DNA of 64,000 nt from an uncultured Bacteroidia bacterium (GCA_902800965.1 CADCGK010000005.1:62001-126000); one strand, 5' to 3'. Shown: positions 8,100 through 16,711, counted from the stretch's first letter. Program-made: numbers and translations. Notes: generated by a model not told the origin, from the sequence alone.

Positions 8100-8975
8100 T
8101 TATATAAACTTTCTAGTGTGGATGAATATTTGAACATTGTATTTTTTTGTAAACTCATTGAGAAGATTGTAATAATCTCGAATGGCATTTCTTTCTGTGG
8201 CAATGTCGCTAAAATCCTTTATTTGTAGTTTGAGCCCCTCTAACTCTTCAATGTTGATGGGCCTTCCATGCGATTTCCATCTCTTGTTGTCTCCCAATTG
8301 CTTTGCTATTTCCTCCGCGCGTTTTTTCTTGTCTTCTTCTGTAACCCTTTCTCCAGTTGAGCTGTGAATATTCCAGTTTTTGAATTTGTATTTTACCAGC
8401 CACTTTTTCAATAATGTTGTAGTAAGTTCCTTTGCTTGTTCATAAGCACGTAACTCAGCTAAATCCAAATCTTTTAAAATCAAAAACTCAGCTTGCGATA
8501 ACTGATTCTTCTGGGCTTTGCTTATCATTTCGTTTACTTTGTCTAGATAGCCCAATGCAGGAACATATTTACCTTCTTTGTTTTTGACTTGTGGGTCAAT
8601 GGGGCCAAGTACGGATGAATAATCCATCCAGATCTCATCGCCGCTCATGCAAAAGATAGTTCCGGCACTATAAGCGTAATCAGGAATGACAAAAATAACC
8701 CTGGAGTAATGCTTTCTAATGATGTTCACGTAACGTTCAACGGCCATGGCACTTCCACCTGTCGTGGTCAGAACAATGGCAAGTTGTTCCTTTTTATTAG
8801 GATCTTGGGCCAATTCTTCTATAATCTGGAGAAAGATATTTTCATTTCCATCGGCAATTGGGCCATAATAACATAGAACATCGCTGTTTAAGACTTTTTC
8901 GATATTATCAAGTGCTCGGTTAAGAAGCTCTTTTACAGCACTATCAATAGGATTATTCATGGTTGAGTCATTCAT
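8100..8975 (-). CDS. SDH-family Clp-fold serine protease (SppA/ClpP-like)
   Basis: 291 residues with no signal peptide. The ClpP/crotonase-fold core is visible: YYGPI at 37-40, the oxyanion loop TTTGGSAMAVERY at 70-82, and the nucleophile motif YSAGT with Ser103, followed by the substrate-pocket segment SVLGPIDPQV at 121-130. This arrangement matches the SDH (serine dehydrogenase proteinase, PF01972) family. The C-terminal 130 residues are a charged helical extension containing ERVTEEDKKKRAEEIAKQLG. It has its own promoter at 8990-9020 and a 67-residue downstream partner. The cytosolic substrate is unknown; the neighbouring defence-like operon makes a stress or defence role possible. Confidence 0.82.
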   Translation of the reverse strand: MNDSTMNNPIDSAVKELLNRALDNIEKVLNSDVLCYYGPIADGNENIFLQIIEELAQDPNKKEQLAIVLTTTGGSAMAVERYVNIIRKHYSRVIFVIPDYAYSAGTIFCMSGDEIWMDYSSVLGPIDPQVKNKEGKYVPALGYLDKVNEMISKAQKNQLSQAEFLILKDLDLAELRAYEQAKELTTTLLKKWLVKYKFKNWNIHSSTGERVTEEDKKKRAEEIAKQLGDNKRWKSHGRPINIEELEGLKLQIKDFSDIATERNAIRDYYNLLNEFTKKYNVQIFIHTRKFI

Positions 8976-8989
8976 CTTGTGTTCAAGTG

Positions 8990-9020
8990 CAAAAATACGA
9001 TTTATTTTAATTAATTCAGT
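8990..9020 (-). promoter_or_regulatory. Promoter of the SDH protease gene
   Basis: On the minus strand, a consensus TATTTTTG box at 8997-8990 is preceded at 19 bases by ACTG (near-match to TTTG). The start codon at 8975 lies about 10 bases after the predicted transcription start. Confidence 0.55.
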
Positions 9021-9076
9021 AATGCGTTTAAAAAATTATTGAAAATATTATTTTATTTACACTATTTCTAATTAAT

Positions 9077-10102
9077 TTATTCTTCTTCTTTGTAATAGAC
9101 CTTGTAATATTTTCCTCTTTCGTCCTCACCTTGTTCCACTTGACTGCGGTTTCCGTTAATGATGATTTGGATTTTTTTGTCAAGGTTTATGACTCGTCTG
9201 TAGGAACGCTGCTGTTTTTTGAACGCATAGTCGGAGATGGAAAAATTGTCGTCGATGACAATGTTGTTATCCGATTCGTAATTCTTTTTGAAGTCACGGA
9301 AACTCTCGATTACTTTCGGTTGTTCAATCACCTCGTTGGCGAACTCCTCCATATCGAAAGTATCTTTCTCTTTGAAGAACTCCAGCGAGCGGTTCAGCAG
9401 GTCGATTTGGTCGGCTTTGGAGACCTCAAACTGCTCGGGCAGTGCCTTGGTGACGAAGTTCTTGGCCATGGCCATCGCGTTCTGTGTGTTCGCGTAGCCG
9501 TCCTTGCGCTGCCGCACGTGCAGGAAGTCGTCCATCCAGTATTGCGCCTCGATGCCGCGGTTGGTGTTATCGACCACGGCCACCACATAGCCGTTCTCGC
9601 GCTCCTTGTTGAAGATGAGGCAGCCCTTATCGAGCTTCTTGATGTTGATGCCCTGCTCGCTTTCGAGGTTGAAGTTGCCGCCCTCGTGCAGCACCCGCAG
9701 GAAGGTGTCCTTGTTCTCCGACTTGAACAGTCCGACGGCATCCACGGTGTCACCATCCACGATGCAGCCGCGGAAATAGACCGTATAAAACTCTCCGCCC
9801 TTGATTTTAGGATGGGTGCTTTGATCGTAGAGATGTTTCGCCAAATTCACCGACTGCTCATACAGTGTTTCGGGATTGTCAAAGATTTGAGAAGCAGCAC
9901 CATAAACCACGTTATAATCAATGCCGCTGTCATGGTAGAGTTGGTAGTATTCTTCGGATGAGAAAGGTGACAGGAAATAATTCACCAGTAGTTTTTTGAT
10001 TTTGTCATTAAGAAAAAGTGTTGTTTCCGACAAACACAGACCTTCATCGGCAGATTTGTTACCAATAAAATGAAGGGATATAATCTTTATTTCTGATTCC
10101 AT
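9077..10102 (-). CDS. Nucleoid-associated protein NdpA/YejK-like
   Basis: 341 residues. The order of segments (N-terminal IISLHFIGNKSADEGL, then GEFYTVYFRG, AVGLFKSENKDTFLRV, GCLIFNKERENGYVVAVVDN, and AMAMAKNFV) is that of the 37-kDa nucleoid-associated protein family (PF04245). Family members bind DNA; several are found in phage-defence loci. Its ATG overlaps the stop of the membrane protein gene by one base (TAATG), so it is the last gene of the operon that begins with the methyltransferase at 15054. It may be the DNA-sensing part of the system, which is inference. Confidence 0.8.
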   Translation of the reverse strand: MESEIKIISLHFIGNKSADEGLCLSETTLFLNDKIKKLLVNYFLSPFSSEEYYQLYHDSGIDYNVVYGAASQIFDNPETLYEQSVNLAKHLYDQSTHPKIKGGEFYTVYFRGCIVDGDTVDAVGLFKSENKDTFLRVLHEGGNFNLESEQGINIKKLDKGCLIFNKERENGYVVAVVDNTNRGIEAQYWMDDFLHVRQRKDGYANTQNAMAMAKNFVTKALPEQFEVSKADQIDLLNRSLEFFKEKDTFDMEEFANEVIEQPKVIESFRDFKKNYESDNNIVIDDNFSISDYAFKKQQRSYRRVINLDKKIQIIINGNRSQVEQGEDERGKYYKVYYKEEE

Positions 10103-10605
10103 TAGTATTCTTTTTTAGTGAGAATGAAATAAAAATTCAAAACATTTCTGAGCAATAAGACAATGCTATATGTCATCAAAGTGATGTCTATAGAAAAAAT
10201 AAGCTTACCCGTTATAGAAGACACGTTGATGAATAGAGGATATAAAAAATTAGCAATCAACAATAAGCCCTGTACTACTATAATATAGGCGAGTTCTATT
10301 ATTAAAGAATCATATAAGTAAACAGGCTTGTTGTACATCTTAATTTTGGTTTCCTTCTTTTTTGCTTCTCGAATGCTGTCGTTTTCAACAGATAGCAAAA
10401 TGGCAAATACTGAAATGGAAAAACCAATAAGGATTCCAAGTACTGTAATAATATTATTGATGTGCGAATCAGCTTGTAATGTGTATGCTTCATCGTTAGA
10501 AAACAAAAACACGCACACTCCTAATACAATAGAAAACCCTAATGTAAATAATAATTTCCAACGTTTAATTATATGGAATTCGGCTATCAATAGTAAATAC
10601 TCCAT
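10102..10605 (-). CDS. Small membrane protein, about four transmembrane helices, unknown function
   Basis: 167 residues from the ATG at 10605, two bases after the stop of the 304-residue protein; a TTG at 10611 would overlap that stop. Hydrophobic segments are LLFTLGFSIVLGVCVFLF, a long one around ITVLGILIGFSISVFAILL, a third IIELAYIIVVQGLLLIANFLY, and a fourth in the C-terminal region (LIFSIDITLMTYSIVLLL). The charged loop ENDSIREAKKKETK lies between helices 2 and 3. I do not recognise the family. Position inside an RM-like operon suggests a membrane effector or anchor. The pairing with a 304-residue soluble protein recalls the KwaA/KwaB (Kiwa) layout, but gene order is reversed and homology is unproven. 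Confidence 0.75.
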   Translation of the reverse strand: MEYLLLIAEFHIIKRWKLLFTLGFSIVLGVCVFLFSNDEAYTLQADSHINNIITVLGILIGFSISVFAILLSVENDSIREAKKKETKIKMYNKPVYLYDSLIIELAYIIVVQGLLLIANFLYPLFINVSSITGKLIFSIDITLMTYSIVLLLRNVLNFYFILTKKEY

Positions 10606-10607
10606 AA

Positions 10608-11522
10608 TCAAAAATCCTTTGCTAGTTTTTGTAATCTTGACAAAAGTTGTGTAGAATTTACCTCTCCAGTGTCAGCATCCAATTCTGCGGTAATGAATTC
10701 TTGCCTACAGAAAAAGGAAGTGTCTAATAATACTGCATTATCGTTCTCATCAATGCCTTTTATTCGAACTCTGGAAATAGGAGAGTCTTGGTGTTGCATC
10801 TTATTCCATACGTCGATGCCGAATTCTGTAATACTTTCTTTTGTAGAGGCTTTCGCTGTTAGTATCAAATCTCTTTTTAGAGAGACTGTACGATTAGAGA
10901 AATTTAACGCTTCACTTCCCAAGAGTTTTTTATCAAAATATACTTCGGCTGTTATTGTTCTTGACAGACGCTCAACTTCTGTTAGGAAATTGTTCATCAT
11001 GATGTCGGTTTTTTGTATGGAAAAGTTTCTCTTTTCATCAATATGTTGTAAATATGAATTAGTAAAACGAGTGATGTAGTTTACAAACACCGTTGGAGAT
11101 ACTCCCATGAAGTTTTTCTCCATGAACAAATAGACTTCATTGTCTCTCTTTGAAAGTTTTACAAGGAAATGAGTCTTTTCAATATCTCCTTCACTTATTT
11201 CTTTAGGATTTTTCCTCTCATTTCCCGTTCTTTTGTTAATTAAATTAGGTCTGAAATCACTTCTTGCGCTTTTGAACACTCCAGAATAAACAACATCCGT
11301 TTCATCAATATCTGTTTTGTATACAAAATCAATGAAACAGAATTTCTTGTCTCTTAAGTCATAGAACTTCTGCATTTTGTCCTTGCTCTTTATATTCCCA
11401 ATGTAATCCAGGACTTTTCCCACCAAGAAAAAAGGCTGTTCATTGTTGCCTATTACATTGTTTTGTCCCCACATACGTTGAATTAATGTATGAAAGGTTA
11501 TTTTAACATCTTTCGTTGACAT
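10608..11522 (-). CDS. Unrecognised 304-residue soluble protein in an RM-like operon
   Basis: 304 residues with no signal peptide or membrane segment. It starts 5 bases after the specificity-subunit stop and ends 2 bases before the membrane protein ATG. Notable segments: FCFIDFVYKTDI, then VYSGVFKSARSDFRPNLI, a strand pair THFLVKLSKRDNEVYLFME, and a C-terminal stretch VRIKGIDENDNAVLLDTSFF. The GVFKS.../EVYLFM pattern loosely resembles the AVGLFKS.../YVVAVV strands of the NdpA-like protein two genes downstream, so the two may share a fold; this is weak evidence. Function unknown. Confidence 0.7.
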   Translation of the reverse strand: MSTKDVKITFHTLIQRMWGQNNVIGNNEQPFFLVGKVLDYIGNIKSKDKMQKFYDLRDKKFCFIDFVYKTDIDETDVVYSGVFKSARSDFRPNLINKRTGNERKNPKEISEGDIEKTHFLVKLSKRDNEVYLFMEKNFMGVSPTVFVNYITRFTNSYLQHIDEKRNFSIQKTDIMMNNFLTEVERLSRTITAEVYFDKKLLGSEALNFSNRTVSLKRDLILTAKASTKESITEFGIDVWNKMQHQDSPISRVRIKGIDENDNAVLLDTSFFCRQEFITAELDADTGEVNSTQLLSRLQKLAKDF

Positions 11523-11527
11523 ATTCC

Positions 11528-13012
11528 TTATTTTAAGTCGTTAATTATTTCGTTCATTATTAATATCGCTTCCTGCTCTTTCAGATACGCTTGATAACGT
11601 AGTTCGTTCGCTTGTAACACTTTGTCGTTTATCTCTTTTTGTTTCGATTCGTTTTTGAGGATTGGGATAATAACATTTGACAAGTGTCTGTCATCAATTT
11701 CATCCACTACTGCGCCATAAGTGTTTCTCACGATAAGTCTATACGCATATTCGGTGTTTAACCAGCAATAAATATAGCCGGCGATGTCGTTCGATGCGGG
11801 AACAATTCGCATCACATGCTGATTAAGAGCCCAGTTTTCCCAATGTTTAGGAATGATGTTCACTTTGCCGATTGTACCACTGCAAGTAACAGCGACCATA
11901 TTCTCTTTCAGGTAGAGCTCTTTTGTAATCCTGTTCTCATGCTGATCTTTTGACAAATATTTGATGTTACTTGGATTAAGCTCTAGCAATTGTTTGCCTC
12001 CAAAAAAGGGAATCCCGTTTTTATCATCAACGTATGTCCGTTTGAATCGTCCTGCGAGAATTATCTCTTTTGACACATCACAATCCCCAATTCGTTTGAT
12101 TTCCTTTGCATTCCCTTGGACAACATCAAGTATAGCACTGATTTCTGGTGTATGATACGAGCAATCCAATCTCAAATCCAGACGACTCAGTTTGGTGGTG
12201 TAGTTGCGCAAATTGACGTGTTCGTCGAAATACTTCGGTTTCAAATCCTCTATGGGTGGCAGATTTAGTTCCTGGTAAAGAATCCGCTCCGCCTCGTCCA
12301 TCAGTTCGTTGGACTGGTCGCGTAAATCGTAGGATTCTATAACCAGATCATGTATTTTCTTCTTAATCAAATCCGGTGCATCAGGAATGATGATGTTTTT
12401 TAGATGCTCGGGCTCAATATGTTGGATAACAGCACCGTAATTGTTGTTTTGTAATAACTGTTGGCCAATTGCGGTTTTGAAATAGGCATAAATATAGCCC
12501 GTGTCAATTTCCTTTTTACCAGTTAAACGTAACATATCGTGGCTAAACACCTTTCCATCCAGCGTTCTGCCAACGATGCTACAGTTGCCGATAGTGCCTG
12601 AAACGGTCATCAAGAGCATTCCCTTTTTCACTTTCAAAGCAGCTATGTCAACGTCTGTGTTTTCCGAAATATATCTTGCCGGCTGGGGATATACATCGGT
12701 TATTGACGCGGGTTGATAAAATGGAATACCTTCTGCTCTGTCAACATAAATTCTTTTGAATCTGCCCCTTACGTAAGCGTTTCCAATCAAACCATTCTCA
12801 CCCCAAAGATGAACATACCCGTATTTGCAATGCTCCACCCTGTATTTTGCGGCTTTGGCATCGAGGTTGAATGCGCTGGCCTCCAAACGGGTGTTGTTGG
12901 AAAGCACTTCCGAGAGGCCAACCGATGTGTATTTCAACGGATCGGGAGCCAAAGGATTGGGAATCTCAACCTCTTTGGTTTGCAGCTTGTAGGCCAAATT
13001 ACCGGTTACCAT
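11528..13012 (-). CDS. Restriction-modification specificity subunit (HsdS-like, two target recognition domains)
   Basis: 494 residues from the ATG at 13012, which overlaps the methyltransferase stop by 7 bases (ATGGTAA). Two half-repeats each carry GRFKR.YVD...GIPF, a SGTIG core (TVSGTIGNCSIV and TCSGTIGKVNII), YGAV...I, and HL.N.IIP, followed by a coiled-coil spacer (residues about 220-255 and at the C-terminus). This is the classic duplicated TRD/conserved-helix layout of type I S subunits; two TRDs predict a bipartite recognition site. The sharing of GRFKR-YVD-GIPF between both halves shows internal duplication. Confidence 0.92.
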   Translation of the reverse strand: MVTGNLAYKLQTKEVEIPNPLAPDPLKYTSVGLSEVLSNNTRLEASAFNLDAKAAKYRVEHCKYGYVHLWGENGLIGNAYVRGRFKRIYVDRAEGIPFYQPASITDVYPQPARYISENTDVDIAALKVKKGMLLMTVSGTIGNCSIVGRTLDGKVFSHDMLRLTGKKEIDTGYIYAYFKTAIGQQLLQNNNYGAVIQHIEPEHLKNIIIPDAPDLIKKKIHDLVIESYDLRDQSNELMDEAERILYQELNLPPIEDLKPKYFDEHVNLRNYTTKLSRLDLRLDCSYHTPEISAILDVVQGNAKEIKRIGDCDVSKEIILAGRFKRTYVDDKNGIPFFGGKQLLELNPSNIKYLSKDQHENRITKELYLKENMVAVTCSGTIGKVNIIPKHWENWALNQHVMRIVPASNDIAGYIYCWLNTEYAYRLIVRNTYGAVVDEIDDRHLSNVIIPILKNESKQKEINDKVLQANELRYQAYLKEQEAILIMNEIINDLK

Positions 13013-15054
13013 GCGATGCCCTCCTCCCTTTTCCATTTGGCAAACACATCCGCCACCAAAACGGTCTGGTCGTTTATTCCCTTCTCTTGGTGCGTCTCTT
13101 TGCGGTAGATGACATTGCCTTCGGTGTCACGCTCTGTAATCGTCTCCTCCTTTTCCGTCATGATGATATTCCCCTTCTCATCCCGTTTGAAGATGATGTT
13201 GCCGCGTTTGTCGTGCCCGATATGGTCAATCATCGTCATAAAAATATCGTAATCGATGATTTGTCCGCTCTTTTCCTCCTCGTCTATCTCTTTTTGCGTT
13301 TTCTTCTGCAGAATCAGGATGGAACACTGCGTTCCGTTGTGAGGCTGGAAAGCATCGGCGTGCAAATCCACGCTGGCAACGATGCGGGTCTTTTTAATCA
13401 GCCAATGACGGATATATTCCAACCCGGGTGAACCGAGAATGCTGTCGGGCAGCACGATGGCGGCTCTTCCGCCCTCCTTCAACAGTTGCATGATCCTTTC
13501 GATGAAAAGCTGCTCGGGCGGAACACTGCTTTGCAAGCGCGAGGTCATACTCCAATTACCCTTGTCGTCCTTCTGCCAGATGTGGCCCAAATCAAATTGT
13601 TCCAGCACTTGCGTGTCGCGAATCGGGATTTTGGAACCGAACGGCGGATTGGTTACGATCACATCGAAAAAGCCAATTGTAGTGTGGTTCTTTATCGTAT
13701 TCCTTTTAACTCCTAGTGCATCCTCTAAGTGTGCCCTTGTGTTGGCATCCCATTCTTGCGGCGGAAGCAAAGTGTTCATCTGCATAATGTTACCACTTCC
13801 GTCGTTGTTCATCACCATGTTCATTTTGGTAGCCTTCACCAAATCGGGATTGATGTCGAAGCCGAAGAAATTTTCTTTGGCTGTTTCAGAGATGGTGTTG
13901 TTATAGGCACTCAATATTTCGTTGCTCCACGAAGCTTTGTCGCCATACTGCTCTTTGAAACGGTTTTGCAAACGTTCTATCACCTTGTTCATGGCCGTTA
14001 CCACAAATCCGCCCGTGCCGCAGCTGCTGTCCAACACTTTTTCGTCGTCTTTCGGGTTGATCATATCAACCGCCATTTTCATCACGTTGCGCGGGGTGAA
14101 GAACTCGCCTCTATCGCCGCGCAAGTTAGCCCCCACAATCTCCTCGTAGGCTTTCCCTTTGATGTCAATATTCGTGTTGAGTAGCGCATATTTCTGGAGT
14201 TCAGCCACAAGGAACGTCAACGTTCTTGGAGTCAGCTTGATGGTGTCATTCTCATCAAAGATTTGCGGGTTCTTTTTCTTGACCTTCTCAAAAATCTTGG
14301 AAATCCTTTTATAAACCGTTGCTTGCCCGTCTTTGTAGTTCCGTTCCTTCGATGTGGTGTAAAACTCGATAGGCTCAAGCAAATTGCGTTCATCGTGAAT
14401 CTTGCAGAAGATCACTTTTAGAAACTCAAAGAATGCTGGCTGCTTTTGCAGGCCTTCGTTGATATAAATGATGTTGTGGCAGGTTCTGAATGTAAAAAGA
14501 AGATTGTCGTCGAAAGCTTTTTTCAGCGTATTACGATTGGGACGCTCGTTCTCATCAGTCGTACCATCAGCAGAAGGAATGTCGTTGTATTCACAAAAAT
14601 CAAAATGGCCTTTTTCGTCCACCGTTTTGTGGTAAACCGTTTTGTGAAGGCCGTTTGTCCACATTCCCCACTCACAGTTGTTGCACGCTGACATGTAAGA
14701 CTTCAGCTGCTCCAAGCCATTGTCCTTGTCTGTTGGTTTTACGGCTTCTTTTTTACATTCGATGATGATGGAAATATTCTGCTGGTCTTTCTTTTCCTCG
14801 GCAGTGGTGCCTTCGGGGAAAATCACAATGTCGGCACGTTTCCTGCCAGAGCCAATCTGCACATGGTACTCCACTGCGATACGTTCTTTGGCATATTTGT
14901 GTTCATTTACCAAACGCTTCTCAACGGTTTGGCGCACGTATTCTTCTGGCGTGTCGTTGCGGATGGTTCCGTCAACATAATCCCGGATTTTTCCTTCCGG
15001 AATCATAATAATTTGTCCGTTATTTCCCATTTTGTATCTCGATACTATGCTCAA
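13006..15054 (-). CDS. Fused nuclease and N6-adenine methyltransferase (HsdR_N plus HsdM; type IIB/BcgI-like)
   Basis: 682 residues. Residues about 18-165 form an HsdR-N-like PD-(D/E)xK nuclease domain: Asp75 in RADIVIF, Glu99-x-Lys101 in IIIECKKE, and the QxxxY motif Gln116-Tyr120. Residues about 300-600 are the N6-adenine methyltransferase: motif I DSSCGTGGF (342-350) and catalytic NPPFG (469-473). Ordinary HsdM lacks the nuclease domain. No separate HsdR helicase/translocase is in the window. The fusion with a separate S subunit is the plan of type IIB enzymes such as BcgI. It heads the operon. An alternative start at 15030 is possible; a TAATTTTG box at 15088-15081 lies upstream. Confidence 0.88.
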   Translation of the reverse strand: MSIVSRYKMGNNGQIIMIPEGKIRDYVDGTIRNDTPEEYVRQTVEKRLVNEHKYAKERIAVEYHVQIGSGRKRADIVIFPEGTTAEEKKDQQNISIIIECKKEAVKPTDKDNGLEQLKSYMSACNNCEWGMWTNGLHKTVYHKTVDEKGHFDFCEYNDIPSADGTTDENERPNRNTLKKAFDDNLLFTFRTCHNIIYINEGLQKQPAFFEFLKVIFCKIHDERNLLEPIEFYTTSKERNYKDGQATVYKRISKIFEKVKKKNPQIFDENDTIKLTPRTLTFLVAELQKYALLNTNIDIKGKAYEEIVGANLRGDRGEFFTPRNVMKMAVDMINPKDDEKVLDSSCGTGGFVVTAMNKVIERLQNRFKEQYGDKASWSNEILSAYNNTISETAKENFFGFDINPDLVKATKMNMVMNNDGSGNIMQMNTLLPPQEWDANTRAHLEDALGVKRNTIKNHTTIGFFDVIVTNPPFGSKIPIRDTQVLEQFDLGHIWQKDDKGNWSMTSRLQSSVPPEQLFIERIMQLLKEGGRAAIVLPDSILGSPGLEYIRHWLIKKTRIVASVDLHADAFQPHNGTQCSILILQKKTQKEIDEEEKSGQIIDYDIFMTMIDHIGHDKRGNIIFKRDEKGNIIMTEKEETITERDTEGNVIYRKETHQEKGINDQTVLVADVFAKWKREEGIAW

Positions 15055-15080
15055 TTGTGAAGAATATGAGCATAACGATA

Positions 15081-15088
15081 CAAAATTA
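15081..15088 (-). promoter_or_regulatory. -7 box of the defence-like operon
   Basis: TAATTTTG on the minus strand, about 27 bases before the ATG at 15054. No clear TTTG box is seen at the expected distance. Confidence 0.35.
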
Positions 15089-15167
15089 AAGTTTTAATCG
15101 AAACATTTATAAAAATGCTTTTACTTTTTCTTTTTAAGGCCTATGTCGATGTAAATCGATGGGCCCT

Positions 15168-15215
15168 AAAAAACCGAAATGATTTGAGCTTTCAGCCAAA
15201 TCATTTCGGTTTTTT
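15168..15215. terminator. Long-stem terminator between the aminotransferase and the RM operon
   Basis: Near-perfect 18-bp stem (AAAAACCGAAATGATTTG at 15169-15186 with its complement at 15197-15214) and a 10-base loop; T-tracts on both strands. It lies 27 bases after the aminotransferase stop, so it mainly serves that minus-strand gene. Confidence 0.85.
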
Positions 15216-15241
15216 CGCAAAAAAAGTCGTCAGTCAGCTAT

Positions 15242-16564
15242 TTAACGCTTCACTGGGTGATCCATGGCGAAGGCTTTCAGCCTTTCAGCCAGCACCGGGA
15301 TCTCGTCGCGTTGGATGAGTGAGGTGCAGGCGCGGATGCCTTGCTTCTGGCTGCCGCAGGTGTCGAGCGAGATGCCTGAGACGCCGTAGTACAGCATCTC
15401 TTCAACGAGGTCGGAGCCCGTGAAGCCAGGATAGCAGAAGGTAAAGTAGAAGCCATCAGCGATAGGCTCACCGCAGTCCTCATCGTAGGTGATGTAGAAG
15501 TCGTTGTCGGTGAAGGCTTTCTTCATCAGCTCAGCTTTGCGGCCATACTCCAACACGTCGTCGCGGTAGTTGTAGGTGCCGTCATTGACAGCCTTCAGGA
15601 TGGCGGCCAAGGCGTGCTGTGCCGAGTGTGAAGTGCCTGAGCTGAGTGGGTGCAAGGCACCGAAGAGGATGGCGCGCAGGAAGATCTCTTGTCCGCAGAA
15701 AGCTTTCAGGTCGGGATAATGACGTTGGGCCAACTTGTTGCTGATGCCGATGATAGCGCAGCGCTCGCCAGCATAGCTGAAGGCCTTCGAGCTGGAGATC
15801 ATCAAGATGTAATTGTCCGTGTATTTGCCCACGCTGGGTTGGTAAGGCTCCACGCCGGGATGGCTGTAGTCCTTGCGGAAGTCCATGCCGAAGTAGGCGA
15901 GGTCTTCCATCACGATGACATCGTATTTGTTGGCCATCTCGCCGATGATTTGCAGCTCTTCCTCCGTCAAGCAGACCCAAGTGGGGTTGTTGGGGTTGGA
16001 GTAGAGGATGCTGTGGATGTTGCCTTTGCTCAACACTTCTTCGAGTTTGGCGCGCAGCTTCTCGCCGCGATAGTCGTAGATATCGAAATGCTCCATCGGG
16101 ATGCCGAGCACCTTGTTTTGGAACTTATGCACCGGGAAGCCGGGGTCGATGAAGAGGATGGTGTTTTTCTGTTTATTGGTGTGTCCGCAGATCATGAAGG
16201 AGGCAAAGCCGCCTTGCATGGAGCCGACAGTAGGGATGCAGTTGGCTGCGTCTACCTCGAGGTTCAGGAAGTTCTTGATGAAACGCGAAGCTTCATTTTT
16301 AAGCACCGGGATGCCGTCGATAGGAGGGTAGTTGGCAGGGACGCCGTCTTGCAATGCCTTGATTTGAGCTTCTATACCAACGCGGGCGGGCGGAAGTCCA
16401 GGGTTGCCGATCTCCATGTGGATGAATTTCTTGCCTGAGGCGGCCTCGATGTCACGGGCCAATTTGTTGATTTCACGGATACCAGCCTTGCCAATGCAGG
16501 CCAAGCCGCTTTCTTCAAAGAGTTTCTTCGCTACGTCAACGGGGACGATGTTGTTTTGCATCAT
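15242..16564 (-). CDS. PLP-dependent class I/II aminotransferase
   Basis: 440 residues. The fold-type I features are NPNNP at 190-194, DLAYFGMDF at 221-229 and the PLP lysine in SSSKAFSYAGER (Lys260). The N-terminal block HMEIGNPGLPPARVG and the ANYPPIDG region match a Bacteroidales group annotated only as pyridoxal-phosphate-dependent aminotransferase. Two ATGs are adjacent; either could be used. It is a single-gene unit with an excellent promoter at 16653-16623 and a strong terminator at 15168. The amino donor and acceptor are not determined. Confidence 0.88.
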   Translation of the reverse strand: MMQNNIVPVDVAKKLFEESGLACIGKAGIREINKLARDIEAASGKKFIHMEIGNPGLPPARVGIEAQIKALQDGVPANYPPIDGIPVLKNEASRFIKNFLNLEVDAANCIPTVGSMQGGFASFMICGHTNKQKNTILFIDPGFPVHKFQNKVLGIPMEHFDIYDYRGEKLRAKLEEVLSKGNIHSILYSNPNNPTWVCLTEEELQIIGEMANKYDVIVMEDLAYFGMDFRKDYSHPGVEPYQPSVGKYTDNYILMISSSKAFSYAGERCAIIGISNKLAQRHYPDLKAFCGQEIFLRAILFGALHPLSSGTSHSAQHALAAILKAVNDGTYNYRDDVLEYGRKAELMKKAFTDNDFYITYDEDCGEPIADGFYFTFCYPGFTGSDLVEEMLYYGVSGISLDTCGSQKQGIRACTSLIQRDEIPVLAERLKAFAMDHPVKR

Positions 16565-16622
16565 GATGATAATATTTTGATTTTTAATAAATTACAAAAA
16601 CGATCCTTGATTATTGGGAGTG

Positions 16623-16653
16623 CAAAGTTAGGCATATTTTTATTTTTTTCAAA
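16623..16653 (-). promoter_or_regulatory. Consensus Bacteroidota promoter of the aminotransferase gene
   Basis: Minus strand TTTG at 16653-16650, exactly 19 bases, then TAACTTTG at 16630-16623. Both boxes match consensus. Confidence 0.8.
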
Positions 16654-16670
16654 AAAATATTCTCCGATTT

Positions 16671-16701
16671 CTTGGAGATTACAAAAAAAGCTGTACTTTT
16701 G
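16671..16701 (+). promoter_or_regulatory. Promoter of the tRNA-Val genes
   Basis: CTTG (TTG at 16672-16674), 19 bases, TACTTTTG at 16694-16701; the tRNA begins at 16712, so the transcript would have a very short 5' leader. It is back-to-back with the aminotransferase promoter. Confidence 0.72.
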
Positions 16702-16711
16702 CATCCGCAAT

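Noticed and set aside
10102..11522. Firm call as a Kiwa (kwaAB) system
   Set aside because: Membrane/soluble pairing is similar, but gene order is reversed and I cannot show DUF4868 homology by eye.
15650..16438. Long plus-strand open frame (262 codons) opposite the aminotransferase
   Set aside because: It lies wholly antisense to a gene with intact catalytic motifs; the composition is a mirror of the real codons and no promoter or start context supports it.
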